Assembly (NCBI GenBank): GCA_965153455.1
Contig: OZ234504.1
Coordinates: 11,532,001-11,596,000 of the forward strand
From: Sphagnum compactum
Taxonomy: Eukaryota; Bryophyta; Sphagnopsida; Sphagnales
DNA length: 64,000 nucleotides
Direction: 5' to 3'
Shown here: positions 11,206 through 23,129 of the stretch, in pieces
Position numbering within the stretch: position 1 is the first letter of the stretch
Layout: each line of letters opens with the position of its first letter
The notes under the pieces: generated by a model
The model's input: the letters and a program-made list of their open reading frames with translations, nothing else
The model's database searches: none
What the model was told of the DNA's origin: nothing
Translations under genes and position numbers: made by a program

Positions 11206-13980
11206 ATGGCTTTGTGCGTACCTGCAATTTCGCCTTCTTGGGGGGCCTCGAGTACAGGGCTTCGCGAGCAGCTTCGTCCAAAACAGCTAGGAGCTTCGGA
11301 GCAGAAGAAGAAGAAGACGTGCAAGGCAGGGAGGAGAGGAGAAGGAAGAGGAGGCGCCTTAGGGTTTGGGCTAGTTTGCGAGGCCAGCCAGGAGGAGAAG
11401 CAGGAGAGGAGCAGGGGCGCGTCGGCGGCGATATGGCAGCAGCCGCCTGCAGAGATTGTGAAGATTCTGGGGCAGAAGGTATGGGGGCGCAAACTGCCCC
11501 CGGGAGCCTTGGTGGCAGTTGTGCGCGAGGTGTGGAGCAGCGGCTGGCATACTATGATGGCGCAGCTCGCCCCCAGCGATGAGCAGAAGGGATTCAAGAG
11601 GCTTGATAGCCAGTTCCGCAGCAGACCCATCACACCTGCGCAGAGCGGCCGCTACCATCTGTACGCTGCGTTCACATGCCCTTGGGCACACAGGTGATGA
11701 GTCCGCTCGCTCGCTCGCTCGCTTGCTGCAAGGGAATTCTCATAGGAGTCATTCTGTGAACTTTGCTTTGGAAACTCTGAATTCTTTCAATCGGAACTCA
11801 GAAGCTTCAGCTCTTTTCCTCTTTCTTTGAAGCTAAGAGAGGATCATGAACACTGTCTTGGCAATTCTGACACAATCCCCTGAAGAAATCCATGAAACCC
11901 TTCAAACCACAGATTGCTTCAATGTCCTTGCACTACTTGTTCCTCAGAGAAATGGGCGAAAAACAACACTGTGGCGGTTGTTGCCAAGTCTCACAAATCC
12001 AAGGATGGCCGGGATGATTATTATGTCCAGATGTGCCATAGTCCATGTACTCAAGGGGCTGGAGGATGCTGTGCCTCTATCCATCGCAGTGCCTGGATCC
12101 ACTGGCTTATGGGAGTTCAAGCCACAGGAGTTCCTTGATAAACCAGAGGTTGGTGTTTCTTTCTCTTGTTTTCAAATTGTCAAGTTCTTCCTGGGCAAGT
12201 GATAGATAGACACAAAGCATGTACAAAGTTTGAGGTGTAGAGACACCTTGTGTACTCAATACACACTTTGTTGGTGATGTTTTTCTCTACACCAACTTGA
12301 TCTGTGTATTATACCAGAGGTGATTTGAAAGCTTCTTCCACCAATTCCTCTTCTTGCCACAGAATGACAATGCCACGGTATATCATCATGGTTGAATGAC
12401 ACAGCTTGTGTTCATTCACACAACTTGGATCTGCATATTGCATACTGGCAGGGAAGGTTAACCCCAACTGCAGACAGAGCTACAGGAAAGAGGCGGCTGG
12501 TGGATGTGTACCAGTCACAGGTGGGGGGCTACAATGGACGCTCAACTGTGCCCATGTTCTGGGACTCAATGGAAAACAGAGTAGTGAACAATGAAAGTGC
12601 AGACATTATTGAAATTCTGAATGCTGATTTCAATCATCTGGCTCGAAATCCAGGATTGGATTTAGCTCCTCCTCATTTGAAGGCTGACATTGACAGATGG
12701 AACCAGATCATTTATTCGAATGTCAATAATGGTGTTTACAGGTACCTCCTTATTTTCTTGTGTAATGCTTTTGGCTGGTTTTGGCCCATCAAAGAACCTA
12801 CTGTAAACTGCTTCTCCAGGAAGAAATATGACACTTCTATATGCTATTATACTAGAGGAAGCCGAAGATGTCTCTATAGAGATGGTTTCAGCTTACCATA
12901 GTAACAAAGTAGACAGGTAGCATGGACTTCCTTTTTATTCAACATGGTGATGTGTACAGCTTGGTGCACATAATTAGTGTGATCAGATGATGTAGTTTGG
13001 GTTTGGAAGCAGATTTGGTGTATTTATGGGAACATAAAACCCATCCATGTGTGAACACTAGAAGAGCCAGGAAGGAAGATGGCACAAAAGAACCAAGGCA
13101 TGACATCTTGTTACATGAGCTTCTGCAATGACTCAAAGGAGAGTATCAGAGGGATGACTGGTTCTAAAATGTGCATATATTGTAGGTGTGGGTTTGCACA
13201 AGGCCAGAGTGCATACAACAGTGCAGTTGAGAGCCTGTTTGAAACCCTGGATATGTTGGACCAGCACTTATCCACGTCTCGGTACCTTTGTGGGGATTCA
13301 TTGACACTGGCAGATATTCGCCTGTTCACAACTCTTTTCCGCTTTGACCCTGTCTATCAGATTTTGTTCAAGTGTACTAAGCAGAAACTGGCAGAGTACC
13401 ACAGTCTTGATGGTTACATGCGTGACATATATCAGGTCTGCTGTCATCACCACCTCTTCGTTTTTTTGTGTTTGAGAGGCTGGAAGGGAGCAAGATTGAC
13501 TGGAAGCAAAGAGAAGCTTGGTTTACCCAGAGCTTGGAGACAAAAGAATATAACTGAACTTTGCTGGAGGCCATTCACAGTTGCTAGAAACTGTTAATTG
13601 CAGATTTCACTATAGGTGTTTGGGAACCATGCCCAACTTGACTACTTGGAAACCTCTGGAGGTTTCAACTATACAAATAGAGGTATCCAGAGCTCCTTCT
13701 GAACTAACAAGAGTTGAATCAGCACTCTAAACAGCAACTATTAGGTTCTGGGTGTGAGTTGAATGAATTCTTTTGAGCTTTTTCTGTGGTGAGGTGCAAT
13801 TGAAAACAGGTTCCTGGAATTGCTTCAACATGTGACTTACCAGCTATAATGGATGGATACTACAAAGTGTTATTCCCACTCAACCCTGGAGGTATCTGTC
13901 CAACTGTCCCAAGGTGCGGTGATTCAAGTGCGTTGTTGAGGCCTCACAATCGACAATCCATGGTGGTGAATATTGTGTAA
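11206..13980 (+). CDS. Glutathionyl-hydroquinone reductase, plastid-type (Xi-class GST, YqjG/ECM4 family)
   Basis: Reduces glutathionyl-hydroquinones to hydroquinones. Exons: 11206-11693, 12031-12148, 12363-12377, 12452-12741, 13186-13435, 13810-13980, joining to 1332 nt (443 residues). The first ~100 residues are rich in Ser, Arg, Gln and Lys and look like a plastid transit peptide. The thioredoxin-like part follows, with the catalytic Cys158 in FTCPWAHR. Next come LKGLEDAVPLSIAVPGS, STVPMFWD, VVNNESADIIEILNADF, and the helical C-terminal half with LTLADIRLFTTLFRFDPVY, MRDIYQ/VPGIAST and GYYKVLFPLNPGGI. The third exon is only 15 nt (NDNAT). It is required to bridge LDKPE to GRLTPTAD with good splice sites and correct phase. 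The ATG at 11206 is the first in frame. Confidence 0.88.
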
Positions 13981-14965
13981 GCTCATCAAACTAGCAACCT
14001 CAAAAAAAAACAAAAAACAAAAACAAATAAAACAAATTGTAATGAGTTAATTTTATCTTTATATTTGGTGATTGGTGATGGTATCCAGGCCTCTAGTAAT
14101 ATTTCTGGCTTTATTGAGTGGGGAGTGTCACATACAAGATTTCAAGGATCTTCCTTTTAAGTTTTGAATGTCAATGAATACAAGTGATGAAGAATGTGAA
14201 TATTGTTATTCCTATGATTGTGTACCCAAAAAAATTCTTTCCAAATGATATCAACTTTGGTGAACAAAATGAGTTTATCCTTCAAGTCACCCCGTCTTTG
14301 GGCCCTGGTTTGACTGTGTATTCCCTGTTCCATCCCCAACTCAAGTGTAGTTGGAAAGTGAGTGAAACTGGGTACTGTTTAATGGACTAGGCTACCAGTT
14401 CATAAGATTTGCAGGATTTTATTTGTCACAAGACTTGATTTAATGAAAGAAAAAGAGCAGCAGTTAAGGTGCGGGTAATGCAAATCCAAAACTAGGGATG
14501 AAACTCTTGTGAGGACTAAATTTGGGTGAGAGAACCAGTTTGGTCCCCTCTTTTTTTCATATGTATTTTTTCATCCTGACTTCAGATTTCCTCCCCAGTT
14601 TTAGTAGCAAAACTGGTGCCCAGTAACCCCAGTTTGGAATAATTTCATGTCTAATGAAATCAAATCTTCTTTTACATTGGACAATTTTGAAAGATGATGA
14701 TATGAAGTTAAATTATAAATGGATTAAATGATAATATGTTCATATTAACTTGATGGACATTGTTCAAGGTGTGGTTTTGTTATTGTAGATCAATTGTTAT
14801 TAGTGTGTGCTTAATGAAGATTGATCTTTATGGGGAACTTGCATCTACAAAAAGAAAAATAAAGGCAAGTTATGAACTTGTAAGATGGTATTGTTATGAT
14901 AGTGTTATTAGTCAATTGTAGAATTGATGGAGGAATGATTTGTGTTTTTTTCCTTTTATGAAGGC
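13981..14965. other. 3' flank of the reductase gene
   Basis: Contains the probable 3' UTR, with an A-rich run near 14005-14035, and then increasingly AT-rich sequence. No coding frame is supported. Confidence 0.4.
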
Positions 14966-14969
14966 ATTA

Positions 14970-15605
14970 AACCCTAACTATCATTGAATGGAAGGTGATG
15001 GTGGTGTTTAATTGAAAGAAGACAAATGGCAAAATTTTGAAGAAATGAAAGGTATTGGGGGAGTTTGTAATAAATAGGGCGATTGAAATTCTTTATATTA
15101 TCAAGGTGATGATGATGTTTTTTTTTTACTCTTAAATGATGACAATTTTCATTGAAAGAAGGGGATGGTGGTTTAAACATCATTGAAAGGCGGGTGATGG
15201 CAATGTTTCATTGAAACAATAACAATGGTAGTTAATAATTTGTGAACAAATAACAAAAAGGTAATTCTTTAAATTATGGAAGTGATGATCATTTTGATTT
15301 TTTAAAAATGATGGCAAATTTTCACCCCAAAAAACAACGGTAGTTTAAACATCAATGGATGGAAAGTGGCAAGGTTTTGATGAATTTTTTTTAATGAAAG
15401 TTAATGGGGGATTTTCCAACAAATAGAACAATGGCAATTTTTTAGATTATCAAGGTATATATATATATTTTTTTTTTTATTATTATTATTATTATTTTAA
15501 AAAAATGATTGCAAAGTTTTATGAAAGGGGATGCTGATTTTGTCTTGTAAAAGTCAACAATGGTGGTGATTTGAATGTTCAAGGTGATGGCAAAGTTTTC
15601 TCCCT
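14970..15605. repeat. Degenerate tandem array, unit about 175 bp
   Basis: Three related units can be aligned by landmarks. An AAATA-plus-purine block occurs at about 15072, 15248 and 15421 (spacing 176 and 173). A CATCA(T)TGRATGG-like block recurs at about 14980, 15180 and 15350, and a T-run followed by AAATGATG recurs in each unit. A partial fourth unit reaches about 15600. The third unit also carries TA, poly-T and TAT microsatellites (15455-15497). Confidence 0.6.
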
Positions 15606-18500
15606 ATGTTTTATTTCATTAAAAATCAACAACCAAAAGGAGCCTTAGACTTGTTCTTATTTTTCTTTGATTCCTCACTCATATTGTGTGTTTTGCAAGA
15701 ACATGATCACATAGATTATGACAACAACAATGAAAAAGTAAAATGCCCATATTTGTGTTTGTTTTTTTGCCTCCATTTTCATTTGTGCTGAATTCACAAT
15801 AACAATGGAGGTGCCACAAAATTCCATTAACAAAAAACAAGTCATGGGACCTTCCCCTTTATTGTTTTCTGTTCCATTATTTTAAACCATTGATTTGTAA
15901 AACTATGGTAATGAAAGTGCACATAAATTCATCAACAAAACAAGAGTGTCGGGCCTTTCCCTCATTTTCCCTCCTTTACCCCTGAACAATTTTGTATTCA
16001 TTAAATTTTTATTTTATGACCCATTAAGTTTGATTATCATGTTTAAATTGGATCTTACAACTTTGATGTTATTGAATGGTGTTAGCACATTTTATGAGAT
16101 ACATAATTGTGTTAATTATTAAATATTGATGAGATTTAATTGCATTATTTTTAATACTTGGGTCTAAATATTATCATATGGTTAATGTGTTCAAGATATA
16201 TGAAATTATATGTTCAATGAACATCTTTTATTAAACATTAATGAATTATTCAATTATAATAATTTATCAATGGGCATAAGTTAGAAATGCATCACATGTG
16301 TTGTTTTATTATGTGTTTCCAATTAATGATATGCACTTTGTTTGGTATATTAAGTTAATCATGTTAATGTTTAACAACCGTTATTCTTTCCAACATAATG
16401 GAAATTTTATGGCATTTTTTCTATTTAATTTACAAATTTTAATATTATCCCTTCATTTATCCCTATTGTATTGTTTTGTTTTAGAAACAATTATGGTCAT
16501 TAATTCCACTTTGAAAGTGGGCATGCAATTTTCATAAAAACAAAATTTTTAAAATGAAATTTAATTACAATTCATCACCTAAATCTCCTCGATGGTTTTC
16601 ATTTTATTGTGAAAACAAAAGTAATGTTCTTTATTTATGATTGTTAATCAATCAAATTATATATTTTTTGTATTATCACTAAGGAAATTTTAATAAAAAA
16701 TTATTGATTCAAGGTCATAACATTTTGAAAACACTATGTAAGGTGTAAAAAAAGAAGAAAGTCATTAGGTTTTCATTATATTTATAATGGTCTTATTTTC
16801 AACACATGCCCTTAAATATTTTGACACGTATTTTCATTTTACAAACTTCACATTGACAAAGTTTAAAAATTCAACAATTTAAATTGTGTCAATAATCATA
16901 TTCTCATGTTCTTGTCGCTTAAAATTATATGATTACTAATAAACTTAATTTTAAGGTTAGGGTCAAATTAGGGTTTCAGGGTTCAAGTTTTACCTTTCAA
17001 GTTTAAAATTAAACTTTAGGTTTTAGGTTGAATTTAAATTTAAGAATTATTAAAATTTTAAATGTAAGGTTTGAATTAAAAATTTAAGGTTTAATTTTTT
17101 CAAATTGAAAGTCTAAAATTACAACACAAACCATCTTTGAGTGGTACCATTAGCAACATCCCACCTTAAATTTTTTTAAATGTGTATAATTTTAAGACAA
17201 CGTAGGATTTTTTAAAAAATTCATTTCAAATTTTGTATCAAAATATTATCCAAATCATATAGGATTTGAAATTTCAATTGGATTTACAAAAGCAAATCAA
17301 TTTAATGTTCCAAATGAATGGTCAGTGAATTTTTTTTAAAAAGTAACAATTGGGGTTCCTTTGTTCATGAACACAAAAGGAAAATGTTTTTTCTTTTTTT
17401 TAATACTTTTATTTTTAAAAATGATTTCAAAAATATTTTTTTGTATTTGGATAATAAATAATGAATTGAAACAGTTTCAAATTTTTAAACAATTTTCAAA
17501 GGTCAACATTAAGAAGTCTTGAAAGGTCAATGCATTCATGTTACAAATTTATAATAAGCATTCTAATACTTTTTTAGGTTCGACATCTCGCTGTTGAATA
17601 ATTATATTATTTTGAAAATTAAATTTCAGCACAAAATTATTATTTTTGGAATTTTTGACAAAACTTCATTTAAATTTCAAAATATTTGTGCATGTTATTC
17701 ATCACTAATGTTTTATACAAACATTTTATTTCACCGCATAGGTTTTGATCCCAAATCATCCCTTGCAAAAAATATGGCATTAATCGTTAACATATCATCA
17801 GGCACTAAAAATCAAGGTTTATTTTTACATTTATTACATTATAAAAAATCCAAAAAAGGAAAATATTAAAAGCCATATGGTAAAACACTATAGTTCTTCG
17901 CATGGCTACATTGTCAAACCCATAAAAAATGTTGGATAGAGTTCATTACAAGGTGTTTAGTGACAAAGGAGATTTTTTTTAAATAGCTCAAAAATCCTAT
18001 AAATTTTGGTTTCAATAAAAAATAATATAATTTCTACCAAAATTGAAAATGTACTATGATATCATTTTTTTGTTTCAATCAACAATTTGGGCCATATCCT
18101 AATGATTATGCAAAACACCTTAGGATTGTAACAAAAAATACTAAACATAAATACCAATTATAGGTACTCATAATTTATAGATGCCTTGATGACATACTCT
18201 AAAGAATGAAAAAAATGGGTCACCCACTAATTACCTTACAATATAACCCATTATGAGGGGCATGATAAAATCTTTTGTTCTTAAAATCATACATGATGCA
18301 TTTAGAGGTTTCAATGTCATAAAGGGATGGATATGTTAATTTTTGAAACAATACATGAATTGGACTTTTACAATGGGAACAATAACAATAAGTAAACTTC
18401 CAAATGATTAGGCTCAACAAAAATAAGACGTGGGATATAACATTTATTTTGTAAAAAATTATCACAATTTATAATTTTAATGGTCAATAATGATTAAATT
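15606..18500. other. Very AT-rich non-coding DNA
   Basis: Only short frames occur and no gene is recognised. At 16950-17110 the sequence is rich in TTAGGGT/TTTAGGT-like words on the plus strand, a degraded telomere-like or simple-repeat tract. The rest looks like old transposon debris. Confidence 0.5.
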
Positions 18501-18503
18501 ATA

Positions 18504-20412
18504 GTGCATCTTATGCCAATAACAAGGGGATGCACATGGGAAAATAAGGGTATCAAACACATTAAGGTATTAAAAATAGAGGACAAAAGACAAGTGACAC
18601 TCATTATTTCATCATTTGTAAATGGGTTATTGTCCCCTCTTCAAGATATATTTACTAGTACCACACAAGTTAGATCATTACCCCCAACAATCAAGGGAAA
18701 AAAATTGTATCAAAAGTGGATGGGATTTCACTTTTACTTAAATCATTGGTTAACCTTTGAAACCACAAAAGGATTTATTCACAATTTTTTTTGCCAATAA
18801 TTCACATATTGAACAATTAGATTTATCACAACATCAAATAATGATTTGGTTGCTAAATTGTTGGTTTATACATAGAAACAAAGTGTTTTTGGATTGGATG
18901 AAAAAATATCACCCCAACATTATGGTCATCTTCATATTAGCAAATTGCATAAGTGAATTACTAATTTTACAAAAAACCATTAAAACATTTTTCGAAATGG
19001 AAATTAATACATGCATTACATCAATCATCAAATAATAGATTGAAAATTGTAGGAATCATCTATTGATTTCAAGATGAATTATTTTAAACCAAAAATGTGT
19101 AGTTGGATGCATGTTACATGGCTAAAGATGAATGAAATGAGGAACATGATTATGAGGGATGGGATAAAACAAAAATCACAAAAGCATTCTTAACCAAGTT
19201 TTAATTTATTACATTAGAAACCAACATTATTATATCACTATGCATAATTATTTAAAGCATAAAAAAACAATTGGAAGAAGATAAAGATGAAAACCCTGTA
19301 ATTCCAATATCAACAATTGTGGAAGAATGTTTGCAAGATTTTTTTTTTAAGTTCAATAACCTACATGTCTAAACACATCAAAATCATAATTATAGAAAGT
19401 GATTTGGAAAAAAATAGTTTAAATATTCAAATGTCAAAATAATTGCAGGAAGTAAAACTATGCCAAATATGTAAACTTACAAACTATCATTGAAATCAAT
19501 ACAAGGAAATCAAATGCTACAATCATAATAAGTAAAAGAAATTGTTAGGCCAACCATTCACATCACATAAATAGTAACTATGTTAAGGTTCGCCATTATG
19601 GTAATGATGCACAAAATTATGCTTCATGGGTTGTACCAACATAAATTTTTTATAGGAGTTTAAATTATGACAAAATTTTCTTTCATTAATAATTTTAATT
19701 ATATATTTTTGAAGATTCAATAAGAAAGAATCATGAAATGCCATTTAAGTTTATCAAACCTCCCATTTCCACAGACCTATTAACATTATAATCTTGGAAA
19801 ACACTAAATCATGTAATCCTAAGGTTAAAATTAATGGATGCAAAAGGTCCCACACGAGAGAATTTTACTACAACATAGATATTTTATTGATTAAAAGTTC
19901 AAAGACTAAGTTTATAGCTTTCAGTAGGTCACACAACCATTGACAAAACATCAAAAATTTATTATTTGACATTCATTGAAAAATGTGCCTTCTTCATGTA
20001 AAATATAAACAATTATTTAAAAACATATGAATAAACTAATCAACAAACTTTATTATTCAACATGGATGGACATTTTGCCATTTCATCAACATGAAGTAAA
20101 GATTTGCATGGCAATGTAAAAGATAGTTTGGATGATTTTTTTTTTGTTCAAGAAGCTTTTTTTTTTAAGAAGTTAGTTTTGAATGAAATGTCTTCGATTA
20201 ATAAACACTTGTTAATTCTAGATGGGCATGGTGGCCATTTTACCTTACAAATAGTGAAACATGCACAAGAATTTGGGTTAAACATGATCACCTTACCATC
20301 CCACACATCACATGTTCTACAAATATTAAATGTATTTTATTTCAAACCATTTAAAATATCATTTAGAAAGGTTAGGGTTGTAACTACGTATATAAACAAT
20401 CACATGGAATGA
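18504..20412 (+). mobile_element. Relic of a DDE-superfamily (DDE_1, pogo-like) transposase
   Basis: Broken coding pieces of a DDE_1-type transposase. 18540-18800 reads GIKHIKVLKIEDKRQVTLI, then LSPLQDIFTSTTQ, WMGFHFYLNHWLTFETTK. A frameshift near 18790 leads into 18800-19035, with MIWLLNCWFIHRNKVFLDW and HPNIMVIFILANCISEL. A second, separate block at 20150-20390 reads HLLILDGHGGHFTLQIVKHA, FGLNMITLPSHTSH and FKPFKISFRKVR; DGHG with the following P/S-H motifs is typical of the second catalytic Asp region. The two blocks may come from one element or from two related ones. Stops and frameshifts rule out an active protein. I did not find terminal repeats. Confidence 0.72.
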
Positions 20413-20612
20413 AAGTCCAAAACCTCAGACTTAACCGACTCACAGAGGTTCTTCCGCCAGACACAACACGCGCGCGCGCGCACACACAAACAAATCGATT
20501 ACTCGAACAGAGGAGGAAGAGGAGGAGGAGGAGGAGGAGGAGCATCAGCAGCAACAGCAGAAGATCTGGGTCTGCAAAACAGTCACAGCAAACATGCTCA
20601 AGTGAGGAATAA
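20413..20612. repeat. GC-rich simple-repeat island (CG/CA and GAG tracts)
   Basis: A sharp 200-bp island inside AT-rich DNA. It has a CG run near 20468-20480 passing into CA, then a GAG/GGA tract at about 20510-20542, then CAG-type triplets to 20565. The plus-strand frame 20409-20612 is open but Arg/Ser-biased because of the triplets. I do not treat it as a gene. Its composition resembles 5' ends of host genes, so it may be a captured fragment. Confidence 0.5.
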
Positions 20613-21632
20613 ATCCATTGTTGCAAGGAAACTTTAATTGGATGGGTAAATTAAGATTTAATGTAACTACTCATAAATAGAACATCAAATTTGGATTAAA
20701 CATTACATGTTTATGGCCTTTTCAATCCCAAGGCAATAGATAGCAAGACTTGACCTTCAAATATTTACATTACATCAAACATCGACAACTACAAAAAATG
20801 AAAAAAATACACAATAAATAAAGCAGCTAACCATAATCAAAATTTGGGGGAGGAATTTATTTTTATAAAACTTCTACAAATAACATATAGTTGAAACAAT
20901 TAAATAATAATTGAATATTTACTTATCAACAAGTCAAAAATGACCAATGATATTATGTATATGTGCTTCAAAATCGTGTACAATGATTAAAAAATACAAT
21001 TAAAAGAAATGAATGTTGTAAACCTAGATGAAGATAATTTTAAAGTGTTGCAAGAAAATCAGCTTCCTTTAAATTACACTTAAAAGTCCATGTGTTTACA
21101 CAATTTGCTTTCATTGCTTTGATTATTTGCAAAATAAATAAAAGGGAAAAACCCATTATTTGATTGCTTTTAGTAAAATGTTGTGACATCTTTTAAATAC
21201 TATGATATTTTAAGGAAAAAACCCATGAAGCAAAAGAATGAATTAAAAAGGAAAAAAAAATGAAAGTGAAGGGAGAGGGAGGAGTGATGATTGAAAAGAA
21301 CATCAATATAGGGATTGCAACAAATCAAACAACTCAAAGAATTGTTGAAAAACATGTTAGAACATAATTTGTTGCAACCTAGATTCCATGCTATGAGGGG
21401 GTGGGTGATCAATTTCACCAAAACTTTCAAGTAGGCTTGGAAATCTATCCATATGAATACAAGGGTGTGAATCTTGGATGCACAACATAGTTTGAACAAG
21501 AGGCTAAATAACAAACACAATATAGACAATAGGTATGAAGGTATTACATAATTAGGTGTCTTTTAATGATTAAATGCATCGAAAACAAACATGACGAAAA
21601 ATGTCAAACAAAGTAGAATACAAAAAGTGTAA
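20613..21632. other. AT-rich non-coding DNA
   Basis: No gene family or long frame seen. Probably further transposon debris between the DDE relic and the minisatellite. Confidence 0.4.
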
Positions 21633-21762
21633 AACACAAGACCACGGTGACCAAGAAGAACACAAGACCACAATGATCATTAAGAATACAAGATCATGAC
21701 GAATACAAGGAACACAATACCATGGGGATTAGGAAGAACACAAGACCAAGACAATTAAAAAG
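21633..21762. repeat. 26-bp minisatellite, five units
   Basis: Five successive units begin at 21633, 21659, 21685, 21711 and 21737, each exactly 26 bp and starting AAYACAAKAYCA. Units diverge by substitutions only, with no length change. The period is not a multiple of three, so it is not selected as protein repeats. Confidence 0.8.
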
Positions 21763-23100
21763 GCAAGAGCTTACAAATAGGTGTAATAATTGTAATGTTT
21801 CAATGAAGTTGAATAGGCTTGAAGACCCTGACTATGGCAGTAGTGTGTATGCAATGCACATTAACCATGTATACACCAGTGCACCAATTACCATTGATTT
21901 CCAAACCCTAAATAAAACAAAATTTCAACCGTATGTTTAAAAACTGTTTTAAAAACATTGATCATTATTTTTTCATCTAGCTCGAAAAGTAAGTAAAATC
22001 CCGTAATTAGCATATGACTATTGGATTTTAGGTGGCAAAATAAACTCTCATGGCCTTACATGTGTATGAAAGGTTTTTTTTCTCATTTTTTACGATCCAT
22101 TGAATGAATGGAATGTGATTTTAATTTATTATGTTATGAACTTTTTAAAAGTCCAAAAATTGTAATTATTTAAAAAGATTTTAAAATATTTATTTGACAT
22201 TATTTCCTTTTGGAATTGGTGTTCCTAAAATGATAAATAGAGTTGTCAAAGTATCATTATAATTGCATGTCAAACACCTTTTAAATTTAGACAAAACTAA
22301 ACACGCATTTTCAAAACATCATTTATTTCCATTCTTTTGTATTTAACATAATACAATGTAGACAAATATGTGTTAAGTCAAAACTAACAGTATCAAAATC
22401 ATTAAACATGAATGAAAGAGACCTTTTGAATAGATTACAAACCATAGATTTTGATGACATCTTAAAATACCCCAAAAATATATAAGGGAATCCAAACATA
22501 CTCAGTTTATTATGACATTTAAAAGTTTATAGTAAACATGTTATGACTTTTGGTAGTAGTCGAACAATGCAAAAAGACCAAATATTTAATATGATAAATT
22601 TCATTAGAATGCTTAGTTTATTTTTCACTTTATATCCAACATTTGTCCATCATCCTTTAATTATTCTTTTAAATGGGCAAAACATTAATCTTGATTTATT
22701 TTATGACACAAAAATGTTAACAAAAAATGAGACAAGTAAATAAATAGCCATGAATCTGAAAGCCCAAGCAATATTTGTACACGCACTTGTTGATATAATT
22801 CTTACATACACGTTACAAGTGAAGACAAATAAAAACAATAAACAATAAAATTGGTGTGTTTAGTCATATCAAAACTTATTATAGATGTTATGAAACAGCC
22901 AAAAATGGAAGCTTGCATATATATTCATTGTTGTGACTCAATGATTCACCGGATCCTTATACACTTGTATTAATGTTATGTGATAATGAAAGGTTTCTGA
23001 AACACATGATTACTTAAACATCATCATCACTTGAGACATTGAACAATATAAATCAACTTCAAAGATGAAAGACGTAAGTGACGAATTCAACACGTACATC
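21763..23100. other. AT-rich non-coding DNA
   Basis: Short frames only and no recognised family. It leads into the Helitron relic. Confidence 0.4.
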
Positions 23101-23129
23101 CATGTACCACAAGACCACCTGACACAAAT

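Noticed and set aside
13616-13682. Open segment VFGNHAQLDYLETSGG as an extra exon of the reductase
   Set aside because: Its length does not keep phase with available donors, and the family continues MRDIYQ directly into (I/V)PGIA, which joining 13435 to 13810 gives exactly.
20384-20626. Minus-strand Leu-run frame as a membrane or signal protein
   Set aside because: The Leu run is just the GAG/CTC triplet repeat read on the other strand.
21633-21762. CRISPR-like array
   Set aside because: Units are contiguous without spacers and the context is a plant nuclear genome.
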